In this document: positions 1-8,196 of the stretch, in pieces
How the letters are laid out: each line of letters begins with the position of its first letter
How positions within the stretch are numbered: the stretch's first letter is position 1
DNA from: Halomonas sp.
Lineage (GTDB): Bacteria > Pseudomonadota > Gammaproteobacteria > Pseudomonadales > Halomonadaceae
Assembly (NCBI RefSeq): GCF_007692655.1
Contig: NZ_REBQ01000078.1
Coordinates: forward strand, 1-32,396
Direction of reading: 5' to 3'
Length of the DNA stretch: 32,396 nucleotides
Notes under the pieces: model-generated
What the model saw: the letters and a program-made list of their open reading frames with translations, nothing else
Databases searched by the model: none
Told to the model about the DNA's origin: nothing
Translations under genes and position numbers: made by a program

Positions 1-1
1 C

Positions 2-79
2 AGGGTTGAGCAGCGTAGCCAGTGGATACGTCAGCAAATGCGCAACTTGGGCGGTGCTGGTTATTTAGAGCACCTATGA
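2..79 (+). CDS. C-terminal end of an unidentified protein (partial)
   Basis: An open frame enters from the left edge and gives 25 residues ending ...GGAGYLEHL before a TGA at 77-79. The composition (several Arg, Gln and Trp residues) looks like ordinary coding sequence, but the piece is too short to assign a family. The stop codon lies inside the first unit of a 15-bp tandem repeat, so the 3' end of the gene seems to have been duplicated together with its stop. It could be a chance open frame; the upstream sequence would decide. Confidence 0.4.
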   Translation, partial: RVEQRSQWIRQQMRNLGGAGYLEHL

Positions 80-110
80 CTAGAGCACCTATGACTAGAG
101 CTCCTATGAC
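66..110. repeat. 15-bp tandem repeat, three copies
   Basis: Three head-to-tail copies of TAGAGCACCTATGAC occupy 66-80, 81-95 and 96-110; the third differs by one base (GCTCC for GCACC). The first copy overlaps the stop codon of the partial gene at the left edge. It looks like recent slippage duplication; no function is evident. Confidence 0.85.
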
Positions 111-166
111 CTAGCGGGTCTGCCGTAGTGTTCAGGCCTATTTCGCACGCTTTAAACTTATTCGGT

Positions 167-934
167 CTAGTCGTACTTGGTATCATCAACGATAGCCAAT
201 GCCTCCAGCATTGGATAGGAAAAGTAGTACCCCTGCTGAACGGGGATTCCCAACGAGACTAGGCAGCGCGACTCTTGACGGGTCTCGACGCCTTCGGCGA
301 CCAGTTGAAGCCCCAGGGTTTTTGCCAACGCAACGATACTGCGCAGCAGTGCTTGGCGGCGCTTGTTGCTATCGCACCCCATGACTAGCTCTCGGTCAAT
401 TTTAAGAGTGTCAGGCCGCAGGTCTGTTAATAGATCAAGGTTGGCATAGCCATTGCCAAAGTCATCTAGCGCGGTAGTGAACCCCATTTCACGGTAACTC
501 TCGATAATAGTACGCATATGCATGCGATCTTTTACCCGTTCGGTTTCGGTAATTTCGAAGTTTAATTTATCAATAGGCCAGCCCACCCGTCGAGCAGTAT
601 CCAGGGTAGCTTGAATGCACGCCTCTGGCTCATAGACTGCATTGGGTAAAAAGTTAATCGAGAGCCGTTCTTGCATCCCTAGTGTGCTGGCAAGCTCAAT
701 CGCCTTAATGCGGCACTCTTGATCAAAGCGGTAAAGTAAATCCTCAGTCACCTGCTCAAGAATGGAAAAAGCGGATTCCCCATTGGGTCCGCGTACTAAT
801 GCCTCGTGATAGACAATTCGGCGCTGATTGACATCGACAATGGGCTGAAACGCCATCGTGAACGCGAAAGGTACCGGAGAGTCGCAACGGTTACAGTGAC
901 CGTCTACTCTGGCACAGTGATGTTGTGCAGACAT
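167..934 (-). CDS. EAL-domain cyclic-di-GMP phosphodiesterase
   Basis: A stand-alone EAL domain of about 255 residues, predicted to hydrolyse cyclic-di-GMP to pGpG in the cytoplasm. The signature EALVRG, the metal/substrate stretches LSINFLP and FEITET, the paired aspartates of ALDDFGNGYAN, the lysine of LKIDREL, the glutamate of VAEGVET and the late QQGYYF are all present, so the enzyme looks active rather than degenerate. No GGDEF, PAS or membrane segment is attached. The short N-terminus has three cysteines and several histidines (HHC, then GHCNRC), a possible small metal or redox site. A longer frame begins at a TTG at 943, but the ATG at 934 has an AAGG about ten bases upstream and is preferred. 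It lies 29 bp after the DMT permease on the same strand, so the two may be co-transcribed. Confidence 0.9.
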   Translation of the reverse strand: MSAQHHCARVDGHCNRCDSPVPFAFTMAFQPIVDVNQRRIVYHEALVRGPNGESAFSILEQVTEDLLYRFDQECRIKAIELASTLGMQERLSINFLPNAVYEPEACIQATLDTARRVGWPIDKLNFEITETERVKDRMHMRTIIESYREMGFTTALDDFGNGYANLDLLTDLRPDTLKIDRELVMGCDSNKRRQALLRSIVALAKTLGLQLVAEGVETRQESRCLVSLGIPVQQGYYFSYPMLEALAIVDDTKYD

Positions 935-963
935 GTTTATCAAGCCTTGGAATAATTTTATCG

Positions 964-1896
964 TTATCCCGCTTTATAAGCGGGTTTTCGAACAACCATC
1001 ACCACCCCGATGATAGCGACCAGCATCCCGACAAGCCCCAACAAAGGGAGGCGTTCGTCAAATAGCCACCACGCTTGGAGCGCCGTGACGGGTGGCACAA
1101 GATAAAAAAGACTCGCGACTCGCGAAGCTTCCCCCCTTTTTATCAAGGCCATCAATAACAGAATAGCGGCAATAGAGAGAACTAACACCAGCCAGCCCAG
1201 AGTAAGCATAAACGTACCCGTCCATTGGACGTGGCGAGTTTCAAATAACAGCGCTCCTAACCCAAGCAGAGCGCCCGCCGCTGTATATTGAATAACCGCG
1301 CCAGAAAGTAGCGGCATGCTCGTGCAGTAGCGCTTTTGATACAGCGTGCCCAACGAAATGCCGATTAACGCGGCAGTGACGCTGAGCAAAGCGCTGATGC
1401 CGAAGCCATCAAACAGTGACTCACCAATCTCAAGCTTGCTACCGAGCACTAAACTTATGCCAACCAGTCCCAACCCTAACCCCACCCATTGGCGCCAAGC
1501 GAGCTGCTCGCCTAACAAAGGTCCTGCAAAAGCGGCAGTGAGCAGAGGTTGAAGGCCAACCAGCAACGCTGCAAGGCCAGCCGGCATACCTAAGTAAATG
1601 CCGTAGAAGACACCACCTAAATAGGCACCATGAACTAGAAAACCCGATATGGCGATATGTGTCCATAACCTAGGTGATGAAGGCCAAGGAATACGCATTA
1701 TCAGTATCAATGGGACTAACAGCAGTAGCGTTAATACAAAACGAATGAATAAAAACGTAAAGGGTTCCGCATAGGGCAGGCCAAATTTAGCGCCGATAAA
1801 CCCTGTGCTCCACAGCATTACAAAAATTACTGGCATCGCTGCCAGCCCCGCTGAAGAGCGATCTATATTGCGTAATCTATTGAAAAATATACTCAT
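964..1896 (-). CDS. DMT-superfamily permease (EamA family)
   Basis: A 310-residue, very hydrophobic protein with about ten membrane helices built from two EamA repeats, the usual size and layout of drug/metabolite transporters. The first repeat contains the helix-start motif FVMLWSTGFIGAKFGL and an FIRF segment typical of the family; the second ends in positively charged RKPAYKAG, placing the C-terminus in the cytoplasm. The substrate cannot be read from the sequence; family members export amino acids, metabolites or drugs. The ATG has an AGGA five bases upstream. It is divergent from the DUF4168 gene and followed after 29 bp by the EAL phosphodiesterase. Confidence 0.88.
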   Translation of the reverse strand: MSIFFNRLRNIDRSSAGLAAMPVIFVMLWSTGFIGAKFGLPYAEPFTFLFIRFVLTLLLLVPLILIMRIPWPSSPRLWTHIAISGFLVHGAYLGGVFYGIYLGMPAGLAALLVGLQPLLTAAFAGPLLGEQLAWRQWVGLGLGLVGISLVLGSKLEIGESLFDGFGISALLSVTAALIGISLGTLYQKRYCTSMPLLSGAVIQYTAAGALLGLGALLFETRHVQWTGTFMLTLGWLVLVLSIAAILLLMALIKRGEASRVASLFYLVPPVTALQAWWLFDERLPLLGLVGMLVAIIGVVMVVRKPAYKAG

Positions 1897-2041
1897 ATGC
1901 TTCCTGTGGTGGCATGCTTGAAATCTTGTTTTTGTTACTTATTGTTCTTTTTGTTACCAACTTTTACATTTTTAGTTGAACCTGCTTGGATATGACGCGT
2001 CACAGTGGGCACATCCATAACGTGTAATGAGGTTTCTTACT

Positions 2042-2446
2042 ATGCAACGATTAACTGCTCTGTTCTCTGCTGCTCTTCTCGCCACTGGTCTGATGACGGC
2101 TACTGCCCACGCTCAACAGACCCAAGAGCCAGCTCAAGATCCAGCACAAGATCCGATGGCGACGCAGCAAGCAGCGCCAGCTGAGGATTTCTCTGACGAT
2201 CAGCTCCAGCAGTTTGCCGATGCTTCCCAAGAAATCGCGGTTATTTCTCAAGAATATACTCAGCGTCTGCAGGAAGCGGAAGATGAATCAACGCAGCAGG
2301 AAGTGCGTACCGAAGCTAACGATCGCATGATTGAAGTCGTCGAAGACAGCGGATTAGATGTCGACACTTTCAATGCGATTGGTCAATCCATTCAGCAAGA
2401 TCCAGAAATGATGCAGCGTGTGCAAGAAATGGCAGAGCAGTCTTAA
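2042..2446 (+). CDS. Secreted DUF4168-like protein
   Basis: A predicted periplasmic protein of 134 residues. The N-terminus is a classic signal peptide (MQRLTALFSAALLATGLM...) with a likely cut after AHA. A Gln/Pro/Asp-rich linker with short QDPAQDP-type repeats follows, then a helical domain with the pattern typical of DUF4168 (FSDDQLQQFADA, then a long acidic helix and FNAIGQSIQQDPEMMQRV). The frame also opens at an ATG at 2027, but that ATG contributes to a GAGG nine bases before the ATG at 2042, which is the better start and gives a cleaner signal peptide. Function is unknown. It is a single-gene unit with no terminator directly behind it; the nearest is about 85 bp on. Confidence 0.8.
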   Translation: MQRLTALFSAALLATGLMTATAHAQQTQEPAQDPAQDPMATQQAAPAEDFSDDQLQQFADASQEIAVISQEYTQRLQEAEDESTQQEVRTEANDRMIEVVEDSGLDVDTFNAIGQSIQQDPEMMQRVQEMAEQS

Positions 2447-2530
2447 GCCTAGCTGTAGATATCGGCTGAGGTGGATTTTAATTTAATTTTTAATTAGTTA
2501 AGCCACTACCAGTACGATGTCGGCCTGATA

Positions 2531-2562
2531 AAGCCCGGTGCTCATTGCACCGGGCTTTTTTT
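2531..2562 (+). terminator. Rho-independent terminator after the DUF4168 gene
   Basis: A perfect 11-bp hairpin (arms 2531-2541 and 2547-2557, loop TCATT), rich in G:C, followed by a run of T to 2562. It shows that the next gene cannot start at the GTG at 2538, which lies inside the hairpin. Confidence 0.92.
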
Positions 2563-2657
2563 ATGGTATGCAATATTATGCTCGTCGGGGTTTACGTCGT
2601 CCAGCCGCCACGCCACACTTCATTTTGCACATTGATCGGCAAGCCCAAGGAGTCCTC

Positions 2658-4568
2658 ATGGACGTAGAGCTGTTAGAAATACGCCAGCATATGGGGCGAT
2701 TCCCCCCTTTTGACGGGCTTTCGGATGACCTTCTTGATGCTATCGCCGAGCAGGTGGAGGTGAGTTACTACAAAACGGGCAGCAACATTCTAGCCCTTAA
2801 CGATACACTGAACGATCTTTGCTATATACGCAGTGGTGCGGTGGAGGTTTATCGTAGCCAAGGAGAGTTATATAACCGTTTAGGTGAAGGCGATATTTTC
2901 GGCCATTTCAGTTTGTTGCGAAATCACAAGGTGCGCCTTCCTGCGAAGGCCATTGAAGATACCTTGCTTTACTTTATTCCTAATGCGGTCTTCCAGCGGC
3001 TGTGTGAAGAGGACGAGAATTTTGCCGATTTTGTTGAACTGGAGCGCCCGCGGTTAGAAACCGCGGCTGAGCAGCAAAAGAAATCCAACGACATGATGGT
3101 CACACGGATACGCAAGCTGCTGACACTCTATCCGGTAATGGTCGAAGCAACTACCAGTGTTCAACAAGCCGCGCAGCAGATGAGTAAAGCGCAAGCGTCG
3201 GCGCTTTTGGTGTTAAAAGAGGGCGGTGATAACCCACGCTTCAGCTTTAAAGACCGTGAAGGCAAAACCTGGCAAATGTGTGGAATTTTAACCGATAGTG
3301 ATTTTCGCACCCGTATTGTAGCGGAAGGCTTGCCCCCTCAAACGCCGGTAGGCGATGTGGTTTCTTCACGATTAATCACCATTCAATCCGATGCTTCCGT
3401 TTATGAAGCAATGCTGACAATGCTGCGCAGTAATGTTCACCACCTGCCCGTTATTTATCGGCAACGTCCGGTGGGCGTGGTGCATTTATCCGACATTATT
3501 CGCTATGAAACCCACAGTGGACTGTATCTGGTCAGCAATATTTTTAATCAGTCCAGTGCTCAGGGGCTTGCGCGTTTGGCATCAGACGTCAGAGCCTCCT
3601 TTGTACGAATGGTACAAGAGGGCGCTAATTCACAGATGGTGGGCAGTGCGCTCTCCACCATAGGACGCAGCTTTACGCGCAGGCTGTTGGAATTGGCCGA
3701 AGCGGAGCTGGGCCCGCCACCGGTGCCTTACTGCTTCATGGTCAATGGCTCTATGGCGCGCAATGAGCAGAGTATTGTCACCGACCAGGATAATGCGCTG
3801 ATTCTTTCCGATGACTTTAACCCTGAACAACACGACGACTATTTTTATGCGCTGGCAAAAATTGTCAGTGACGGTTTAGATGCTTGCGGTTACACCTATT
3901 GCAAAGGCGATGTCATGGCGACGAATACCCAATGGCGGCAACCTTTGAGTGTTTGGAAGCGTTACTTTCAAGACTGGATGGCCAATCCAACACCGGAAAG
4001 GCTGTTGCACAGTTCGATTTTCTTCGACTTGGATAGCTGTTATGGCGAAGATCATTTTGTGGAAACGCTGCAAGATCTGATTGCTCATACCGCACCAAAA
4101 TCACCGCTCTTTTTAGCTGCCATGGCGCGTAATGCACTCAACCGCACGCCACCACTTGGTTTTTTCCGGACCTTTGTGATGGAGCAAGATGGTAAGCAAA
4201 ATAACTCTATCAATCTGAAACGCCGGGGAACCGCACCCATGGTTGATTTAGTGCGTATTCATGCATTGGCCTGCGGCTCCAAAGCGCAGAATACAGTCCA
4301 ACGTTTAAATGACATCGGCAAAACCCAGCTATTAGCCAATGGAATGAGTGAAAAGCTGAGCTACGCCTTTGAGTTCTTATGCATGTCCCGGGTGCGTCAC
4401 CAGATGATTGATATTCAAGAAGATCGTCTGCCTGACAACAACATCGAGCCCGAAAATGTCGCAGACAGCGAGCGCCATACGTTAAAAGATGCATTCCAAG
4501 TGCTTAGCAACGCGCAAAAATTTCTGAAGTTTCGCTACCCGATGCCTGCTCAGCGGCAGGGGCGCTAG
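2658..4568 (+). CDS. cNMP-binding / CBS / DUF294 nucleotidyltransferase-like protein
   Basis: A 636-residue cytoplasmic protein with four parts: an N-terminal cyclic-nucleotide-binding fold (about 15-130, with the GEGDIFGHFSLL loop), a CBS pair (about 150-290), a DUF294 nucleotidyltransferase-like domain carrying the strand-turn GSMARNEQ and the metal-ligand stretch TDQDNAL, and a helical DUF294 C-terminal domain. Known relatives resemble GlnD-type nucleotidyltransferases; the substrate is not established. The frame is open further upstream, but that region is a transcription terminator. The ATG at 2658 follows an AAGGAG with a five-base gap and is the convincing start. It is followed after one base by a DEDDh exonuclease gene. 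This pair recurs in proteobacteria, often near solute symporters, as it does here. Confidence 0.9.
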   Translation: MDVELLEIRQHMGRFPPFDGLSDDLLDAIAEQVEVSYYKTGSNILALNDTLNDLCYIRSGAVEVYRSQGELYNRLGEGDIFGHFSLLRNHKVRLPAKAIEDTLLYFIPNAVFQRLCEEDENFADFVELERPRLETAAEQQKKSNDMMVTRIRKLLTLYPVMVEATTSVQQAAQQMSKAQASALLVLKEGGDNPRFSFKDREGKTWQMCGILTDSDFRTRIVAEGLPPQTPVGDVVSSRLITIQSDASVYEAMLTMLRSNVHHLPVIYRQRPVGVVHLSDIIRYETHSGLYLVSNIFNQSSAQGLARLASDVRASFVRMVQEGANSQMVGSALSTIGRSFTRRLLELAEAELGPPPVPYCFMVNGSMARNEQSIVTDQDNALILSDDFNPEQHDDYFYALAKIVSDGLDACGYTYCKGDVMATNTQWRQPLSVWKRYFQDWMANPTPERLLHSSIFFDLDSCYGEDHFVETLQDLIAHTAPKSPLFLAAMARNALNRTPPLGFFRTFVMEQDGKQNNSINLKRRGTAPMVDLVRIHALACGSKAQNTVQRLNDIGKTQLLANGMSEKLSYAFEFLCMSRVRHQMIDIQEDRLPDNNIEPENVADSERHTLKDAFQVLSNAQKFLKFRYPMPAQRQGR

Positions 4569-4569
4569 G

Positions 4570-5295
4570 ATGTTCGGCATACGCCCACGGCAAAAAATCA
4601 CCCAGGCTGATTGGATTGGGTATATGGCACAGCGTGCTCAGCGTGCCAATAACCCCGCCATTCAACAATTCTTCAGTACGCCCTTGCCAGACCCGGAAAC
4701 ACCTATCGCTGAAGTGCCCATGGTGTCACTGGACATGGAGACCACCGGGCTGGATGAGCGGCGTCACGCGATCGTGAGTATCGGCCTCGTTCCTTTTACG
4801 TTAAATCGGATCAAACTGGCAGAGAGGCGCTACTGGGTAGTGAAACCATCAAGGCCACTTGATGAGGCTTCGATTGCCTATCATCACATTACCCACTCGG
4901 AGATTGCCCAAGCGCCTGATCTAGACGAAATCCTGGATGAGCTGCTGGCCCAGCTAGCGGGTCGCTTGGTGGTGGTTCATTTTCGCAATATTGAACGCCC
5001 CTTTTTAAACGCCGCCGTAAAGGCGCGCCGTGGGGAAGGGGTGCTGTTTCCAATGATTGACACCATGTCGTTGGAAGCCAGGCTGCATCGCCAAACTTTA
5101 TGGGCACGTTTTCGCCGTTGGCTGGGCCGTCCGCCGGTTTCAATTCGTCTCCATACCAGCCGTTCGCGTTATAACCTACCTGGCTATCAAGGGCATCATG
5201 CGTTGGTAGATGCCTTAGCTACGGCAGAACTGCTTCAGGCGCAAATTGCAACCCACTATCGCCCTGAAACGCCGTTGAAAGATATATGGTGTTAA
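4570..5295 (+). CDS. DnaQ-like 3'-5' exonuclease (DEDDh family)
   Basis: A 241-residue protein of the polymerase III epsilon/RNase T fold. Exo I is present as LDMETTG (D55, E57) and Exo III as HHALVDALATAEL (His and Asp). Exo II is unusual: the expected H-N-x-x-F-D is replaced by VVHFRNIERPFL, with Glu where the Asp normally sits. This may be a subfamily feature and needs an alignment to judge. The protein probably trims DNA or RNA ends; a role as replication proofreader is unlikely because a separate DnaQ normally exists. The ATG lies one base after the stop of the DUF294 gene, with a purine-rich site (GCAGGGG) just upstream, so translation is coupled and the two products probably act together. 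Confidence 0.87.
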   Translation: MFGIRPRQKITQADWIGYMAQRAQRANNPAIQQFFSTPLPDPETPIAEVPMVSLDMETTGLDERRHAIVSIGLVPFTLNRIKLAERRYWVVKPSRPLDEASIAYHHITHSEIAQAPDLDEILDELLAQLAGRLVVVHFRNIERPFLNAAVKARRGEGVLFPMIDTMSLEARLHRQTLWARFRRWLGRPPVSIRLHTSRSRYNLPGYQGHHALVDALATAELLQAQIATHYRPETPLKDIWC

Positions 5296-5301
5296 GGCCA
5301 T

Positions 5302-5334
5302 AAAAAAACGGGCAACCCAATGGGTTGCCCGTTT
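5302..5334. terminator. Bidirectional terminator between the exonuclease and BCCT genes
   Basis: A near-perfect hairpin (arms about 5306-5318 and 5322-5334) with an A7 run on its left side (5302-5308). Read on the minus strand this is a long stem followed by T7, an excellent terminator for the BCCT gene. Read on the plus strand the stem is followed by GTTTGC, a weaker terminator for the exonuclease gene. Confidence 0.88.
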
Positions 5335-5359
5335 GCTTGCTTGATGCTCTTAGTAATGC

Positions 5360-7000
5360 CTAAGCCGGTTTTGGCTCGCTCATTAATCCCTTGATAATGG
5401 CATAGCATGCCACCAGCAAAATGATCGTGAACGGGAAGCCGGTAGACACCGCCATGGTTTGTAGCGCGGTTAAACCACCACCCAGCAGTAATGCAATCGC
5501 AATCGCGCCTTCAATGATTGCCCAGAACACCCGCTGTGGCGTCGGAGCATCGACCTTGCCGCCAGCGGTGATGGAATCAATCACCAGCGAGCCTGAGTCG
5601 GAGGAGGTTACGAAGAACACGATGACCAGCACAATGGCTACAAATGAGGTGATTTGCGATAGTGGCAATTGCTCAAGCATCATGAACAGCTGTAGATCAA
5701 CACCAGCATCACGAACGGCCTCAATGCCTTGGCTGACATACTGGTCAATTGCTGTGCCCCCAAAGGTGGTCATCCACAGTACTGAGACGGTAGACGGCAC
5801 CAGCATGACCGAAATCAGAAATTCACGCACTGTGCGGCCACGGGAAACCCGCGCAATAAACATACCGACGTATGGAGACCAGGAAATCCACCAGGCCCAA
5901 TAGAAGGCCGTCCAGCCTTGGCTAAAGTTGGCGTCTTCACGGCCAAAGGGATTAGATAGCGCTGGTAGGTGAACCGCGTAATTGAGCAAGTTCTCAAAGA
6001 AGCCGGTGGCAATGAGCAGGGTAGGCCCTACCGCTATCACAAAGAAAAGTAGCATTGCGGCAAGGATAATGTTGATTTTGGAGAGCAGCTGTACGCCCTT
6101 ATCAACGCCCGCCATGATGGAGCCGATAGCGATAATCGTAATACCGACGATCAGTAAGATCATGGTGATATCACTTTCCGGCGCGCCAAACAGGTAGCTT
6201 ATCCCCGCTGCTGCCTGGGTAGCACCTAGCCCTAGGGAGGTCGCTAAACCAAACAGCGTGGCAAATACAGCCAAAATATCAATCACGTGGCCAGGCCAGC
6301 CCCATACGCGCTCTCCCAAGATGGGGTAGAACACCGAACGCATAGAGAGCGGTAAGCCTTTATTAAAGGAAAACAGGGCAAGTGAAAGTGCAACCACTGC
6401 GTAAATTGCCCAGGGGTGAAGGCCCCAGTGGAAAATAGTGGCGGCCATACCCAACGCCGCCGCTGCTGCAGCATCACCCTCAGCGCCTGCTAGCGGTGCC
6501 CAGTCGCCACCGTCAAACGAGGTGCCAAAGTGGGTCAATGGTTCATTAACGCCGAAGAACATCAGTCCGATACCCATGCCTGCGGCAAACAGCATCGAGA
6601 ACCAACCCATGTAAGTAAAGTCTGGTTTGGCATCGGCGCCGCCGATACGGATTTTACCTAGTGGTGAAAAGATCAGACCAATACACAGAATGACGAAGAT
6701 ATTCGCTGCAAGGATAAAAAACCATGACAAGTTGCCGGTCAGAAATCCAAACATTGCGTCATAGACAGGGGCAATGGTGTCCTGCAGCGCCAGCGTGAGA
6801 ATCACAAACAGCAGCACAACCAATGCCGAGATGGTGAATACCTTGCCGTGTAGGTCAAGGTTGACACCCATGGTATTGGTGGTGATGTTGTCCTGGCCGA
6901 TCACGTAATCGGTATCAATCAAATTCGCCGCGCCTTCTGGGGCAGGAATGCCTTCAGAAGCCGGCTCTTCATCGGGTCGTTTCGAGTCGTGGTTATCCAC
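5360..7000 (-). CDS. BCCT-family betaine/choline/carnitine transporter
   Basis: A 546-residue secondary carrier with about 12 membrane helices, predicted to take up glycine betaine or a related trimethylammonium osmolyte. The glycine stretch GMGIG (about 141-145), the same as in sodium-coupled BetP, is followed by GVNEPLTHF. The family signature and aromatic substrate box WAWWISW (about 368-374) lies in the eighth helix region. There is a short acidic N-terminal tail and only a short C-terminal tail, so the long osmosensing tail of some relatives is absent. An ATG at 7069 extends the frame but has no ribosome site; the GTG at 7000 follows AGAGG by five bases and is preferred. It sits downstream of proVWX but is separated by a terminator, so it is probably its own transcript. 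Confidence 0.92.
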   Translation of the reverse strand: MDNHDSKRPDEEPASEGIPAPEGAANLIDTDYVIGQDNITTNTMGVNLDLHGKVFTISALVVLLFVILTLALQDTIAPVYDAMFGFLTGNLSWFFILAANIFVILCIGLIFSPLGKIRIGGADAKPDFTYMGWFSMLFAAGMGIGLMFFGVNEPLTHFGTSFDGGDWAPLAGAEGDAAAAAALGMAATIFHWGLHPWAIYAVVALSLALFSFNKGLPLSMRSVFYPILGERVWGWPGHVIDILAVFATLFGLATSLGLGATQAAAGISYLFGAPESDITMILLIVGITIIAIGSIMAGVDKGVQLLSKINIILAAMLLFFVIAVGPTLLIATGFFENLLNYAVHLPALSNPFGREDANFSQGWTAFYWAWWISWSPYVGMFIARVSRGRTVREFLISVMLVPSTVSVLWMTTFGGTAIDQYVSQGIEAVRDAGVDLQLFMMLEQLPLSQITSFVAIVLVIVFFVTSSDSGSLVIDSITAGGKVDAPTPQRVFWAIIEGAIAIALLLGGGLTALQTMAVSTGFPFTIILLVACYAIIKGLMSEPKPA

Positions 7001-7047
7001 TTGAGCCTCTCTATGGTCGAACAAAATGACGTATAGAAACCAAAATG

Positions 7048-7060
7048 TGGTTATTAACCA
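7048..7060. promoter_or_regulatory. Perfect 6-1-6 palindrome upstream of the BCCT gene
   Basis: TGGTTA-T-TAACCA is a perfect palindrome about 50 bp upstream of the preferred GTG start of the BCCT carrier. Its position suits an operator overlapping the promoter or leader, but I do not recognise the binding protein. Operator function is inference. Confidence 0.3.
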
Positions 7061-7154
7061 ACATCCCATGGCGTTTACGTACCCACCATAACAAATCTGA
7101 CAAAACAGTCTTCAACGCATGGTGAGTTAGCGCACATTACTGTTGCTACAGTGA

Positions 7155-7180
7155 CAAAAGAGGGCCTGGGCCCTCTTTTG
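7155..7180 (-). terminator. Terminator after proX
   Basis: A 12-bp inverted repeat (7155-7166 and 7169-7180) with a GC-rich centre and a TTTT arm on the minus strand lies 20 bp beyond the stop codon of the betaine-binding protein gene. It separates proVWX from the BCCT gene. Confidence 0.75.
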
Positions 7181-7200
7181 TGTAAGCAAACAAATAACAG

Positions 7201-8076
7201 TTAGTTATTGAGCCACTGCTCAACCACATCCTGATTGTCTTCAACCCACTGTTTAGCATCTTCGTAAGGATCGCTACCGTCTTCCTGGTTCATGAGCATA
7301 ACTTCACCCATCTGTTCAGGTGTCCACTCAAAAGCATTAAGAATGGCATAGGCTTCTGGCATATCGTCTTCCAAGCCTTGACGTACCACGGTGTGGATCT
7401 GCTCCGCGCCGCCATAGACTTCTTCGGGATCGTCTAGATATTTCAGATCAAAACGCGCAAACATCCAGTGGGGTGTCCAGCTGGTCACCACAATGTCTTC
7501 TTCATTATTAATCGCATTGTTTAATGCGGCCACCATGGTGGCATCGCTACCGCTACGCAGACGCAGTTCAAGGCCATAGGTATCTATAACCTCTTCAGTA
7601 AGGCTCATCAGGCCAGCACCGGGGTCTATACCGATGATCTCGCCGTTAAAGCTGTCGGCGTTATCATTAAGATCAGCGATGGAGTCGACGTCGGTATATT
7701 CCGGGACAACCAAACCTAGCTTGGTGCCATCCAGATTAACGCCAAGATCTTCTACGCTATCACCGATGCGCTCCATATAGTCAGCGTGGGTAGTGGGCAA
7801 CCAAGCGGCCACCATGGCATCGGCATCGCCTGTAGACAGCGCCTGGAACATGGCGGCAGCAGAGAGTGAGGTGAGGTCAACCTCGTAGCCGGCCTGCTCC
7901 AGTACCGCAGCGATCACGTTAGTAGAAGCAACTTCGGAAGCCCACTCTACATAGGCTAGATTAATCGTGCCTTTGTCTTCTTCAGCTTGCGCTGCGCTGC
8001 TAAATGCAACGCCGGTACCGGCTAACAGCGCCAGTGAAGCAAGACGGATACGAAGGTTCAGTGTGCGATGTTTCAT
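7201..8076 (-). CDS. proX: Glycine betaine/proline-type substrate-binding protein
   Basis: A 291-residue periplasmic protein of the OpuAC/ProX type. It has a signal peptide with a likely cut after AQA (residue 31) and no lipobox cysteine, so it is soluble. The aromatic residues expected to cage a quaternary ammonium group are visible: W45 (AYVEWAS), W92 (AAWLPTTH) and the two tryptophans of TSWTPHWMF. It delivers the osmolyte to ProW/ProV. The start ATG has GGGGAG upstream at normal spacing. It is the last gene of proV-proW-proX, with a 120-bp gap after proW, and is closed by a hairpin terminator. The very acidic composition fits a halophile's periplasmic protein. Confidence 0.93.
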   Translation of the reverse strand: MKHRTLNLRIRLASLALLAGTGVAFSSAAQAEEDKGTINLAYVEWASEVASTNVIAAVLEQAGYEVDLTSLSAAAMFQALSTGDADAMVAAWLPTTHADYMERIGDSVEDLGVNLDGTKLGLVVPEYTDVDSIADLNDNADSFNGEIIGIDPGAGLMSLTEEVIDTYGLELRLRSGSDATMVAALNNAINNEEDIVVTSWTPHWMFARFDLKYLDDPEEVYGGAEQIHTVVRQGLEDDMPEAYAILNAFEWTPEQMGEVMLMNQEDGSDPYEDAKQWVEDNQDVVEQWLNN

Positions 8077-8196
8077 TACTTTCTCCCCAGGTTATTCATT
8101 TATTAATGTGTCTAACAACTCGCTTATACAGCATGGTTAGCCAGCAGTGACTTGGCAAGCGCATGGCTCAACGTAGCTGGTCCATCCGCTAAGCGC

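Noticed and set aside
2538..2657. Extended N-terminus of the DUF294 protein beginning at a GTG at 2538
   Set aside because: This codon lies inside a perfect hairpin terminator, the extra 40 residues look non-homologous, and the ATG at 2658 has an ideal AAGGAG.
7001..7069. Longer BCCT start at 7069
   Set aside because: No ribosome site there, whereas the GTG at 7000 has AGAGG at five bases; the extra residues would add an odd hydrophobic stretch before the family's acidic tail.
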